A stretch of 64,000 nucleotides of DNA, from the NCBI GenBank assembly GCA_032718475.1, contig JAUCBJ010006880.1, positions 1-64,000 of the forward strand. The letters run 5' to 3'. Made by a program: the position numbers and the translations under genes. The number at the start of each line of letters is the position of its first letter. The stretch's first letter is position 1. The notes beneath the pieces were generated by a model, which was not told the origin of the DNA, did no database searches, and was given only the letters and a program-made list of their open reading frames with translations. The stretch is from Nemertoderma westbladi (taxonomy: Eukaryota; Xenacoelomorpha; Nemertodermatida; Nemertodermatidae). Positions 1 to 12,500 of this stretch are shown here, piece by piece.

Positions 1-2279
1 ACCAGATCGTTGTTGATGAGTAGGCCTACTTACTCACCCCACACCAGATCGTTGTTGATGAGTAGGCCTACTTACTCACCCCACACCAGATCGTTGTTGA
101 TGAGTAGGCCTACTTACTCACCCCACACCAGATCGTTGTTGATGAGTAGGCCTACTTACTCACCCCACACCAGATCGTTGTTGATGAGTAGGCCTACTTA
201 CTCACCCCACACCAGATCGTTGTTGATGAGTAGGCCTACTTACTCACCCCACACCAGATCGTTGTTGATGAGTAGGCCTACTTACTCACCCCACCAGATC
301 GTTGTTGATGAGTAGGCCTACTTACTCACCCCACACCAGATCGTTGTTGATGAGTAGGCCTACTTACTCACCCCACACCAGATCGTTGTTGATGAGTAGG
401 CCTACTTACTCACCCCACACCAGATCGTTGTTGATGAGTAGGCCTACTTACTCACCCCACACCAGATCGTTGTTGATGAGTAGGCCTACTTACTCACCCC
501 ACACAGATCGTTGTTGATGAGTAGGCCTACTTACTCACCCCACACCAGATCGTTGTTGATGAGTAGGCCTACTTACTCACCCCACACCAGATCGTTGTTG
601 ATGAGTAGGCCTACTTACTCACCCCACACCAGATCGTTGTTGATGAGTAGGCCTACTTACTCACCCCACACCAGATCGTTGTTGATGAGTAGGCCTACTT
701 ACTCACCCCACACCAGATCGTTGTTGATGAGTAGGCCTACTTACTCACCCCACACCAGATCGTTGTTGATGAGTAGGCCTACTTACTCACCCCACACCAG
801 ATCGTTGTTGATGAGTAGGCCTACTTACTCACCCCACACAGATCGTTGTTGATGAGTAGGCCTACTTACTCACCCCACCAGATCGTTGTTGATGAGTAGG
901 CCTACTTACTCACCCCACACCAGATCGTTGTTGATGAGTAGGCCTACTTACTCACCCCACACCAGATCGTTGTTGATGAGTAGGCCTACTTACTCACCCC
1001 ACACAGATCGTTGTTGATGAGTAGGCCTACTTACTCACCCCACACCAGATCGTTGTTGATGAGTAGGCCTACTTACTCACCCCACACCAGATCGTTGTTG
1101 ATGAGTAGGCCTACTTACTCACCCCACACCAGATCGTTGTTGATGAGTAGGCCTACTTACTCACCCCACCAGATCGTTGTTGATGAGTAGGCCTACTTAC
1201 TCACCCCACACCAGATCGTTGTTGATGAGTAGGCCTACTTACTCACCCCACACCAGATCGTTGTTGATGAGTAGGCCTACTTACTCACCCCACACCAGAT
1301 CGTTGTTGATGAGTAGGCCTACTTACTCACCCCACACCAGATCGTTGTTGATGAGTAGGCCTACTTACTCACCCCACCAGATCGTTGTTGATGAGTAGGC
1401 CTACTTACTCACCCCACACCAGATCGTTGTTGATGAGTAGGCCTACTTACTCACCCCACCAGATCGTTGTTGATGAGTAGGCCTACTTACTCACCCCACC
1501 AGATCGTTGTTGATGAGTAGGCCTACTTACTCACCCCACACCAGATCGTTGTTGATGAGTAGGCCTACTTACTCACCCCACACCAGATCGTTGTTGATGA
1601 GTAGGCCTACTTACTCACCCCACCAGATCGTTGTTGATGAGTAGGCCTACTTACTCACCCCACACCAGATCGTTGTTGATGAGTAGGCCTACTTACTCAC
1701 CCCACCAGATCGTTGTTGATGAGTAGGCCTACTTACTCACCCCACCAGATCGTTGTTGATGAGTAGGCCTACTTACTCACCCCACACCAGATCGTTGTTG
1801 ATGAGTAGGCCTACTTACTCACCCCACCAGATCGTTGTTGATGAGTAGGCCTACTTACTCACCCCACCAGATCGTTGTTGATGAGTAGGCCTACTTACTC
1901 ACCCCACACCAGATCGTTGTTGATGAGTAGGCCTACTTACTCACCCCACCAGATCGTTGTTGATGAGTAGGCCTACTTACTCACCCCACCAGATCGTTGT
2001 TGATGAGTAGGCCTACTTACTCACCCCACCAGATCGTTGTTGATGAGTAGGCCTACTTACTCACCCCACACCAGATCGTTGTTGATGAGTAGGCCTACTT
2101 ACTCACCCCACCAGATCGTTGTTGATGAGTAGGCCTACTTACTCACCCCACACCAGATCGTTGTTGATGAGTAGGCCTACTTACTCACCCCACACCAGAT
2201 CGTTGTTGATGAGTAGGCCTACTTACTCACCCCACACAGATCGTTGTTGATGAGTAGGCCTACTTACTCACCCCACCAG
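1..2279. repeat. 42-bp satellite array (about 55 units), cut by the window edge
   Basis: The stretch is a near-perfect tandem array of a 42-bp unit containing the 12-bp palindrome AGTAGGCCTACT followed by TACTCACCCCAC. Units come in three lengths: 42 bp, 40 bp lacking one AC, and rare 41-bp forms reading CACACAGATC. There is almost no base substitution between units, which points to recent homogenisation. Open frames through it are repeat by-products (42 is 14 codons). It ends abruptly at CCAGATC before unique AT-rich DNA and begins before the window. Confidence 0.97.
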
Positions 2280-3134
2280 ATCTTATAAAAAAGCCTCGGA
2301 CTTAAACGATGTGGGGTAGATCTACTAGAATAACATATATAATTCTAGAATATTAATAAATGTAATGAAGAAATAAGATGGAGAGTTTTAAAAGCTCAAC
2401 TAAATAATAATTAAAATTGTAGAATTGAGTAAAAAAAACATTATAATTATATCGATTTACGTCTCAAAATTTACACCTTAGTATTTAGATAATATCTTTG
2501 GGAATTATTGGTGAAATTTGAAAGATTTTTCAGATTCTGAATCTGCAGATGGAGGCGATTCTAATGATATGTATGATAACGACATTCAAAGGACGAAAAA
2601 TAAAGCTGACGAAGGTTGCTAAATATTGCCAAATAGACGATTTTTATCGGCTTGCTGTATCGAAATAGCTCATAAATTAAAAAATCAGACTCTGCCAGCA
2701 GTAGGCCTAAACTAAATTGTCGAACTATCATCAAACCAAATTTCGTATCAAATGATTGAAATTAGTGAGATGGTGTATAAAAAAGGTGATTTGGATACAT
2801 ATGAAATGTAAATATTTCACAATGCTGCGTAATAAAAAAAACTAACCGAGAAATTTAAAGCAGCATTATTGCTCTATTAGCTGGCGAAATCTAAACTATT
2901 TGGGGTCAGATTTCAAAATATGTATTTTTAAAAGCATTTTTAAACTGTAAAATGCGATACCTTTTAGATGCGGTTTAAATTTCTTCGTTTTTGTCTAACA
3001 TAATTCTAAATCTGTAAAAACAACTGGAATTATTTTTAGGGAATGGCTGAGATCGATTGATCTATAATGATAAAAATGCCATATTTTATGTAACTAATAA
3101 TAATTGCAATTACTATAATTAACTCATATAGGAA
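2280..3134. other. AT-rich intergenic stretch, no gene recognised
   Basis: This is AT-rich DNA with stops in all frames. A short acidic serine-rich peptide could be read near 2530-2600, like the N-terminal region of many transposases, but nothing around it is continuous enough to call. Confidence 0.5.
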
Positions 3135-3153
3135 GGGGGGGGGGGGGGGGGGG
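3135..3153. repeat. G19 homopolymer
   Basis: An uninterrupted run of 19 G, one of about a dozen long G or C runs in the window. Confidence 0.95.
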
Positions 3154-3619
3154 CGGACTTTCAACGCAATGATAATTCATCCCTCTCCAGGGGAAATTCG
3201 ACGCAAATAACATCTGATTACTCTCAAAAATAAATTTGTAACATGTTCTATTGTTTTTAGTTTATTGTTTTGGTTAAAATAACGTGCCACTGTAACGTGC
3301 TCCTTTGCCTAAATTGAGAATTTAACCCTTTCCGCCCTATGGCATATTTGGTATGCCTTGCGTTAAGGCACTGTGACATACTTGGTATGTCAAATTCTGT
3401 ACTTTATTCTACTAACGCCTCAGGATATCAGTGCAGTCCTAGGACAGTTTTCCATGGCTCCAGTGCCCTATGTTGACCATATGTAGGCGGGAAATTTGAA
3501 TTTATAGGAACTGTATATCAAATGTTTGATGTAGGTTAATAATAAGTAGGTACCGGTCTGCCGGTACCTGCTATTGTACTTGTAGTAGTAACTGCTATGT
3601 ACAACCTCGCTGTATAATC

Positions 3620-4347
3620 ATGGATAAGAGTTACCCTAAACGTCAGATACGTCCACTGAAGATATCTGGAGGGAATAATTCCGGACTTTTAAACAGCAAT
3701 AATACCGGTACCGGTGCGACGGTTGGAAGGAGATCAAAGTCAACGAGGATGAAGTCGACGGCGTTAATTATACGTTTAGAGGAGGAAATCTACCGCCGAG
3801 CGGATGGAATGGAATCGATACATACGATGTAGACATGGGTGGTTATGTGGACCTATATATAACAGATTATTTAGTTGACCTGCTTTGTAAATGTACGAAT
3901 GATAAAATAAAGGCGACGGAAAGTAAACCCGATGATCCACAGCCAAGCACAAGTGGAGGGTCTGATGTTCGAAAGATCAAAGATGTTACACAACTAGAAA
4001 TAAAAGCCTTTCTTGGTTTGACTATTCTAATAGCATGTGCAAGGAAGAATAAAATTCGTGATTACTGGAGGGTTTGCATCACCAATTGCCACCCCGTATT
4101 TTTATTCGGTCATGAGTCGGGATAGGTATCTACAGATATTAAAATTTCTCACGTTTTCTGACCCAAATAAGGTATATAAGCATGATCGATCCACACGTCT
4201 CCATGACTTTTTGGAATTACTACATGACATTCTGAAAATCTATATACCAGAAGTGGAGCTTTCATTGGATGAATCATTATTATTATTCAAAGGACGATTG
4301 GGATTCAAACAGTTTATTCGCACTAAACGTTCATATATATATAAATA
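3620..4347 (+). pseudogene. piggyBac transposase fragment (DDE_Tnp_1_7 family), frameshifted and truncated
   Basis: Three overlapping frames encode successive parts of a piggyBac transposase. The first (3620-3832) is a low-complexity N-terminal leader. The second (from 3835) has the typical D-L-Y-I-T-D start of the domain, then an FLGLTILIA helix and the K-I-R-D-Y-W motif. The frame changes again near 4065-4075, after which MSRDRYLQILKFL and the LSLDESLLLFKGR block follow, including the second catalytic aspartate region. Similarity stops at about 4335 where AT-rich palindromic DNA begins, so the C-terminal catalytic part and Cys-rich tail are absent. It cannot make an active enzyme. Confidence 0.88.
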
Positions 4348-4565
4348 ATATATATATATATATATCGGTTATATTGTATATCGTGTATCTGTATGTATAT
4401 ACTGTATATTGTGTATCGGTTATGTTATATTTATCTTGTAATATACATTATACATACAGATACACGATATACAATATAACCGATATATATATATATTGGT
4501 TATATTGTATATCGTGTATCTGTATGTATATATATTGTGTATCTGTTATGTTATATTTATCTTGT
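4340..4565. repeat. AT-rich interrupted palindrome inside the piggyBac copy
   Basis: A block including ATATCGGTTATATTGTATAT (about 4365-4384) appears inverted at about 4447-4490 and again in direct orientation at about 4494-4535. It can form a long hairpin and sits exactly where the transposase homology ends. Confidence 0.8.
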
Positions 4566-4880
4566 CAAATATCGAGAACTGTATGACATACTAAATATGT
4601 CAATTATATGCACTGTCATGACATACCAGGTATGCCATGTCTTAACATACCTGGTATGTCATTACGCAATCACAGAATGCCCTATGACGTTTTTTTGGGT
4701 CTCCCACATCTCTAGATGCATGAAACCGAAATACTGAAGCAATTTAAAGAGGGTTGTAAGCATTTCAAATCGGCTCAAACTTCCCAGTGCTTTCGCAGGA
4801 CACTTTTATTCTGCTACAGGACGGAAAGGGTTAACATTGAGACGGGATATTAATTCGCTAGATGGAATTTGCGTCCAGCC

Positions 4881-6774
4881 CCCCAACCCCCCCTGTCTCA
4901 ATTAACTAGAATAAAATAGCCTCGCGCAAACGCAAAATCAGGCAACTTTATATCACCACTCAGCTACCGTATTTTTAAACGAAATTCAGATGTTTGTTAC
5001 AGATTTCGACGTTTAATTTACATGCCATCAATAACAACAAAATAATATTACGAATATATTGTACAGTAAATCATCAGTGGTGGAAATTTTAACATAGATA
5101 AGAAATATTTTCCGGTGCATATTTATATTTTATACAGCTACAGTAGCTGCCAATCATTATAATATACATAAGATTAAAATGAAGATAATTGATACAAACA
5201 TAGGCCTACCTACTGTATGTAATGAGGGCGACCTAATTCTTGACAACACAAGTGGAAAGTGCACCACTTGTACTTAAACAATATACTGTACTGTGGGGAA
5301 TAGTGCCTTTGATTAAATGTAAAAGATAACGAATTAGACTTTGAGTAAGCCGTCTTCAACAATTATTACCAATACTAGACCCTGTCGCCACGCAGCACAC
5401 TAGGGTACCGACGAATTGTAAAAAAAAGGGGGGGGGGGGGGGTTGGCCAATGGCCACAGCTGTGCCGGACTTTGACACTCATGTTGACGAAATAGTCTGT
5501 AAAATTTCTAGGCATGAGCGTTTCAAATGTTCTCTCTCATAGATTTTCAATGTTTCACGATTTCACTTTCAGTTGTAAACAAACATTCAAAATCAATTAT
5601 TTCAAATTTCACAATTGCAAAGACCCATCAAAATCAAGACTGTTGAAGTTACGGTGAGAATGTTTTAGTAATAATTTGTAGTTAGTGGGATTCTGGTTGG
5701 TCAATACAGCATTCCTTGTTAGATAGCGAGTTGTAATTAGTCACTACTCTACCTACAGTAGCATTGAATTATTATGAAACAATAAAGTAAAACAGTACCC
5801 CCAAGTTTTCTTCGGCTATTTATCCGGATTACGCACTCTCTGACAACTGATTTTCAGCGCGTTCCCCCCATCACAACTGTACTCCCCAAAAGGAAACTGG
5901 TAGAAATGACCCCTGTCTAGGCTCTTTGAAGCATTCTTACCGAAAAGAAAACTCTGATATGAATTCAAGGAAACGGATTAAACTGCTACTGTTAACTTCA
6001 GTGGAATTTTAGGGGAATTAAGTGTAAATTGAGTTTTAGAAAATGGCTTTCAATTAAATAATTTTTTTTAAATAAATATTAAAAAGTAATAAAAGTAAAT
6101 ACTGTAAAAATATGACTATCTAGTTTTCTATTAAAAAAATATTACAAAATATTTAGCAAATGAATAGCGTCGCACAGAGAGAAACACGTGTTATTTAAAA
6201 TTTACAAACGACCGTATCTCAAATACTTCTTAACAAAATTAAGATACTTTTATACGCTTAAACAACTCTGTAGAACTAGGTCGCTGTGTTTTAATCCTAT
6301 ACTTTATAAAACCTCGGGTGTTCTGTAAAGTTTTAATAATTTATATGTAAAATTTACTACATATGTTTCTTACTTCTTTTGTTTCGAAATCAAATCATTA
6401 CTACGTTTAATATTACAAGAAAATACAAACTATGCAATGAACCATTAACACTGAATTAGGCCTACTTGCCTCCGATTAATACAATGTAAGTAATGTACTG
6501 TATGCCGCATAGGCTATTAATAGCGGGATGAAAAGCAGATTGCAAAGTTGTTAAGTTACGTTTTAGTGGAAGTGACACACCCGCGGCCACTCCACAGGCC
6601 ACACTGTACTACGGTGTACAAGTATAATATATGGGATAACGAGAGCATATTAACCACATGTCGTTCTACCAAAGGGATGTTACAATAAGATAAATCAGTT
6701 AGTATTATTATTTTACTTCACTCTTGAAACATATCTTATCTTCTGGTTTCTGAGTTTAAAACAAAGTAACATTC
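4881..6774. other. Intergenic, no gene recognised
   Basis: No coding similarity was seen. The stretch contains a G15 run after A7 at 5421-5442 and otherwise ordinary AT-rich sequence with scattered GTAGGCCTAC-like words. Confidence 0.5.
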
Positions 6775-6776
6775 CG

Positions 6777-8516
6777 ATTGCTCACTAAATGCCCCATTGC
6801 CCACTGAACGCCCGATGAACGCACATTGCTCACTGAATGCCCATTGCTCACTGAATGTCACATTACTCACTGATTGCCCATTACTCACTGAATGCCCATT
6901 GCTCACTGAATGCCTATTGCTCACTGAATGCCCATTGCTCACTAAATGCCAATTACTCGCTGATCAGAATGCCCATTACTCACTGAATGCCCATTGCTCA
7001 TTGAATGCATATTGCTCAGTGAATGTCAATTAATCACTGAACTGCCCATTACTCACTGAATGCCTATTGCTCACTGAATGCCCTTTGCTCACTGAATGCC
7101 CATTGCTCACTGAATGTCCATTGCTCACTGAATGCCCATTGCTCACTGAATGCACATTCCTCACTGAATGCACATTACTCACTGAATGCCCATTGCTCAC
7201 TGAATGCCCATTGCTCACTGAATGTCAATTACTCACTGCCCATTACTCTCTGAATGCCCATTACTTACTGAATGCGCATTGCTCACTGAATGCCCATTGC
7301 TCATTGAATGCCCATTACTTACTGAATGCACATTTCTCACTGAATGCCCATTGAATGCGCATTGCTCACTGAATGCCCTTTGCTCACTGAACGCCCATTG
7401 CTCACTGAATGCCCATTGCTCACTGAATGCCCATTGCTCACTGAATGCCCATTACTTACTGAATGCACATTTCTCACTGAATGCCCATTGCTCATTGAAT
7501 GCCCATTGCTCACTGAATGGCCATTGCTCACTGAACGCCCATTGCTCACTGAATGCCCATTGCTCACCGAATGCCCTTTGCTCACTGAGTACCCATTGCT
7601 CACTGAATGCCCATTGTTCACTGAATGCCCATTACTTACTGAATGCACATTTCTCACTGAATGCCCATTGCTCATTGAATGCCCATTGCTCACTGAACGC
7701 CCATTGCTCACTGAATGCCCATTACTTACTGAATGCACATTTCTCACTGAATGCCCATTGCTCACTGAATGCCCATTACTTACTGAATGCACATTTCTCA
7801 CTGAATGCCCATTGCTCATTGAATGCCCATTGCTCACTGAACGCCCATTGCTCACTGAATGACCATTACTTACTGAATGCACATTTCTCACTGAATGCCC
7901 ATTGCTCACTGAATGCCCATTACTTACTGAATGCACATTTCTCACTGAATGCCCATTGCTCATTGAATGCCCATTGCTCACTGAACGCCCATTACTCATT
8001 GAATACCCATTACTCACTGAACGATCATTGCTAACAGAATGCCCATTATTCATTTATTACCCATTGCTCACTGAATGCCCATTACTTACTGAATGCACAT
8101 TTATCACTGAATGCCCATTGCTCATTGAATGCCCATTGCTCACTGAACGCCCATTGCTCACTGAATGCCCATTACTTACTGAATGCACATTTCTCACTGA
8201 ATGCCCATTGCTCACTGAATGCCCATTACTTACTGAATGCACATTTCTCACTGAATGCCCATTGCTCATTGAATGCCCATTGCTCACTGAATGACCATTA
8301 CTCATTGAATACCCATTACTCACTGAACGATCATTGCTAACAGAATGCCCATTATTCATTTATTACCCATTGCTCACTGAATGCCCATTGCTCAATGAAT
8401 GCCCATTGTTCACTGAATGCCATTTGCTGTCTGAATGCCCATTGCTCACTGAATGCCCATTACTCACTGAAAGCCCATTACTCACTGAATGCCCATTGCT
8501 CACTCAACGCACATTA
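6777..8516. repeat. 18-bp minisatellite with 306-bp higher-order repeat
   Basis: About 95 copies of the unit GCCCATTGCTCACTGAAT occur with point variants such as GCTTACT, ACATTTC and GCTCATT. The variants are ordered, not random: the rare word CATTTATTACCC recurs at 8051 and 8357, an offset of 306 bp (17 units), with the same neighbours. Because 18 is six codons, five or six frames stay open on both strands. These frames are artefacts of the period. Confidence 0.96.
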
Positions 8517-8520
8517 TGTA

Positions 8521-9314
8521 TATAGGTATCTTCTGCATGGAATTGAAACAGGACGACAATAACGCTCGCAACATATATTAAGTGGTATTAGGCAAAATAA
8601 ACACGATTGGATGAAATAATACTTGCCCAATACAAGAGGTTCAAAATGTTATTCATTTTTAAAGGTATTAATAATTTACACATTGCTAATTGTTGTAAAC
8701 TAAAAGTTTTTAAGGAACGTAGATTCCTTTTTAAGTATTTATTAAATTTATTGTATATACTGTACGTAAATGTTGTAATCGGTTTTAAGGAATGTAGTTT
8801 TCTTTTAAACTATTTCCGATTGTTATTTAAAAAAACAATAAGTTTGTCAGTGAGTGCGTGCCTAGGCCTACTTATAAAGTTATCTTTAATGAGATTTAGA
8901 TGAAATGCTTCAGATTTACGTGACAGAGAGAGGAAATCCGTGGCAACATGCGGGTTGTATTCAGAGCTGTAATTTAACCCCTACAGCAATTACTGATGTT
9001 ATTAACTCGCAACTAAATCCAATGGAAAATTAGTAAATTTTCGAAGCATTTTAAGCAAAATAACCTGGGGCTAAAGTTATAGGGAAGAGTCCATTAGTAA
9101 AAAGATATTTGGAAATCGGCAGTGAATTACGGGATAGGCAGATTTACCGAATTGTATCCAGATTCTTATTTTACATATAATTATTTTATCTTGGCCTATG
9201 GGAGAGGAGAAGGAACTCGGTATCTCGTGTGGCGGCAGATATTGGGTTATTTGTTAAACAGATTCACTTTTCGGAACCATCGGTTTGAATATTTTAATTT
9301 TTATCATTTAAGTT
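8521..9314. other. Intergenic, no gene recognised
   Basis: AT-rich DNA between the 18-bp array and a SINE-like fragment. The open frame at 8607-8903 is Phe/Leu/Lys-rich, has no recognisable domain and looks like chance. Confidence 0.45.
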
Positions 9315-9317
9315 GTT

Positions 9318-9400
9318 GACAGATACAACTAGACGTTCATGTGGGATCGAACAGGTAACCCCCAGGTTGGAAGACGGGCGGTGTAAACATAACTGCAGAA
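9318..9400 (-). repeat. tRNA-derived SINE fragment
   Basis: The reverse complement contains CCAACCTGGGGGTT, then GTTCGATCCCAC (a Pol III B-box) and GACGT shortly after. The same order and spacing occur at 22.79-22.85 kb, so it is a dispersed family. The A-box half is not preserved here. Confidence 0.55.
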
Positions 9401-9540
9401 AGTTGTTGTGCGGGGTTGTTGAAAAGAAACAGAATCGAATAATCATCGGCAGAATGTAGGAATATGAATTAATTATGTCAATAATAAATACTATATTAAC
9501 ATAATTTTATACCGAAATAGAAACATTTACTTTTTACGAA

Positions 9541-12500
9541 GTTGAACGCAGAAGATACGAAACTGAGCGCACAAGATGGAAAGATCTGCACAACATTGTG
9601 AGTTAAGTTGAACGCACAAGATACGAAACTGAGCGCACAGGATGGAAAGATCTGCACAACATTGTGAGTTAAGTTGAACGCACAAGATACGAAACTGAGC
9701 GCACAGGATGGAAAGATCTGCACAACATTGTGAGTTAAGTTGAACGCACAAGATACGAAACTGAGCGCACAGGATGGAAAGATCTGCACAACATTGTGAG
9801 TTAAGTTGAACGCACAAGATACGAAACTGAGCGCACAGGATGGAAAGATCTGCACAACATTGTGAGTTAAGTTGAACGCACAAGATACGAAACTGAGCGC
9901 ACAGGATGGAAAGATCTGCACAACATTGTGAGTTAAGTTGAACGCACAAGATACGAAACTGAGCGCACAGGATGGAAAGATCTGCACAACATTGTGAGTT
10001 AAGTTGAACGCACAAGATACGAAACTGAGCGCACATGATGGAAAGATCTGCACAACATTGTGAGTTAAGTTGAACGCACAAGATACGAAACTGAGCGCAC
10101 AGGATGGAAAGATCTGCACAACATTGTGAGTTAAGTTGAACGCACAAGATACGAAACTGAGCGCACAGGATGGAAAGATTTGCACAACATTGTGAGTTAA
10201 GTTGAACGCACAAGATACGAAACTGAGCGCACAAGATGGACAGATCTGCACAACATTGTGAGTTATGTTAAACGCACAAGATACGAAACTGAGCGCACAA
10301 GATGGAAAGATCTGCACAACATTGTGAGTTATGTTAAACGCACAAGATACGAAACTGAGCGCACAAGATGGACAGATCTGCACAACATTGTGAGTTATGT
10401 TAAACGCACAAGATACGAAACTGAGCGCACTGGATGGAAAGATCTGCACAACATTGTGAGTTAAGGACAGATCTGCACAACATTGTGAGTTAAGTTGAAC
10501 GCACAAGATACGAAACTGAGCGCACAGGATGGAAAGATCTGCACAACATTGTGAGTTAAGGACAGATCTGCACAACATTGTGAGTTAAGTTGAACGCACA
10601 AGATACGAAACTGAGCGCACAGGATGGAAAGATCTGCACAATATTGTGAGTTAAGGACAGATCTGCACAACATTGTGAGTTAAGTTGAACGCACAAGATA
10701 CGAAACTGAGCGCACAGGATGGAAAGATCTGCACAACATTGTGAGTTAAGTTGAACGCACAAGATACGAAACTGAGCGCACAAGATGGACAGATCTGCAC
10801 AACATTGTGAGTTAAGTTGAACGCACAAGATACGAAACTGAGCGCACAGGATGGAAAGATCTGCACAATATTGTGAGTTAAGGACAGATCTGCACAACAT
10901 TGTGAGTTAAGTTGAACGCACAAGATACGAAACTGAGCGCACAGGATGGGAAGATCTGCACAACATTGTGAGTTAAGTTGAACGCACAAGATACGAAACT
11001 GAGCGCACAAGATGGACAGATCTGCACAACATTGTGAGTTAAGTTGAACGCACAAGATACGAAACTGAGCGCACAGGATGGAAAGATCTGCACAATATTG
11101 TGAGTTAAGGACAGATCTGCACAACATTGTGAGTTAAGTTGAACGCACAAGATACGAAACTGAGCGCACAGGATGGAAAGATCTGCACAACATTGTGAGT
11201 TAAGTTGAACGCACAAGATACGAAACTGAGCGCACAGGATGGAAAGATCTGCACAACATTGTGAGTTAAGTTGAACGCACAAGATACGAAACTGAGCGCA
11301 CAGGATGGAAAGATCTGCACAACATTGTGAGTTAAGTTGAACGCACAAGATACGAAACTGAGCGCACAGGATGGAAAGATCTGCACAACATTGTGAGTTA
11401 AGTTGAACGCACAAGATACGAAACTGAGCGCACAGGATGGAAAGATCTGCACAACATTGTGAGTTAAGTTGAACGCACAAGATACGAAACTGAGCGCACA
11501 TGATGGAAAGATCTGCACAACATTGTGAGTTAAGTTGAACGCACAAGATACGAAACTGAGCGCACAGGATGGAAAGATCTGCACAACATTGTGAGTTAAG
11601 TTGAACGCACAAGATACGAAACTGAGCGCACAGGATGGAAAGATCTGCACAACATTGTGAGTTAAGTTGAACGCACAAGATACGAAACTGAGCGCACAAG
11701 ATGGACAGATCTGCACAACATTGTGAGTTATGTTAAACGCACAAGATACGAAACTGAGCGCACAAGATGGAAAGATCTGCACAACATTGTGAGTTATGTT
11801 AAACGCACAAGATACGAAACTGAGCGCACAAGATGGACAGATCTGCACAACATTGTGAGTTATGTTAAACGCACAAGATACGAAACTGAGCGCACTGGAT
11901 GGAAAGATCTGCACAACATTGTGAGTTAAGGACAGATCTGCACAACATTGTGAGTTAAGTTGAACGCACAAGATACGAAACTGAGCGCACAGGATGGAAA
12001 GATCTGCACAACATTGTGAGTTAAGGACAGATCTGCACAACATTGTGAGTTAAGTTGAACGCACAAGATACGAAACTGAGCGCACAGGATGGAAAGATCT
12101 GCACAATATTGTGAGTTAAGGACAGATCTGCACAACATTGTGAGTTAAGTTGAACGCACAAGATACGAAACTGAGCGCACAGGATGGAAAGATCTGCACA
12201 ACATTGTGAGTTAAGTTGAACGCACAAGATACGAAACTGAGCGCACAAGATGGACAGATCTGCACAACATTGTGAGTTAAGTTGAACGCACAAGATACGA
12301 AACTGAGCGCACAGGATGGAAAGATCTGCACAATATTGTGAGTTAAGGACAGATCTGCACAACATTGTGAGTTAAGTTGAACGCACAAGATACGAAACTG
12401 AGCGCACAGGATGGGAAGATCTGCACAACATTGTGAGTTAAGTTGAACGCACAAGATACGAAACTGAGCGCACAAGATGGACAGATCTGCACAACATTGT

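Larger units (their letters stand above)
3326..4830 (+). mobile_element. piggyBac-type DNA transposon, defective, with TTAA target duplication
   Basis: The element is bounded by TTAA at 3322-3325 and TTAA at 4831-4834. The left end reads CCCTTTCCGCCCT and the inverted right end CCCTTTCCGTCCT. Both are the usual piggyBac form, starting with CCC and inserting at TTAA. Subterminal copies of ACATACNNGGTATGTC lie near both ends. At about 1.5 kb it is shorter than autonomous piggyBacs, and its 3' coding half is replaced by a palindromic AT-rich block. Confidence 0.88.
3165..4880 (-). repeat. Dispersed repeat copy (minus), split by a piggyBac insertion
   Basis: The reverse complement of about 3165-3325 aligns with 61363-61510, sharing TAACCAAAACAATAAAC, AGAGTAATC and CCCCTGGAGAGG. 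After the piggyBac copy, the reverse complement of 4831-4860 matches the DNA just left of the 61.4-kb TTAA (ATATCYCGTCTCARTG). The piggyBac therefore landed inside this older repeat. Other copies lie at about 22.56-22.69 kb and 61.34-61.51 kb, and a tandem form at 63.58-63.87 kb. No coding capacity is seen. Confidence 0.75.

Noticed and set aside
1-2279. CRISPR-like array
   Set aside because: The repeats are directly contiguous without spacers, and the genome is eukaryotic.
6736-8525. Overlapping repetitive frames on both strands in the 18-bp array
   Set aside because: Six-codon periodicity of the minisatellite explains all of them.
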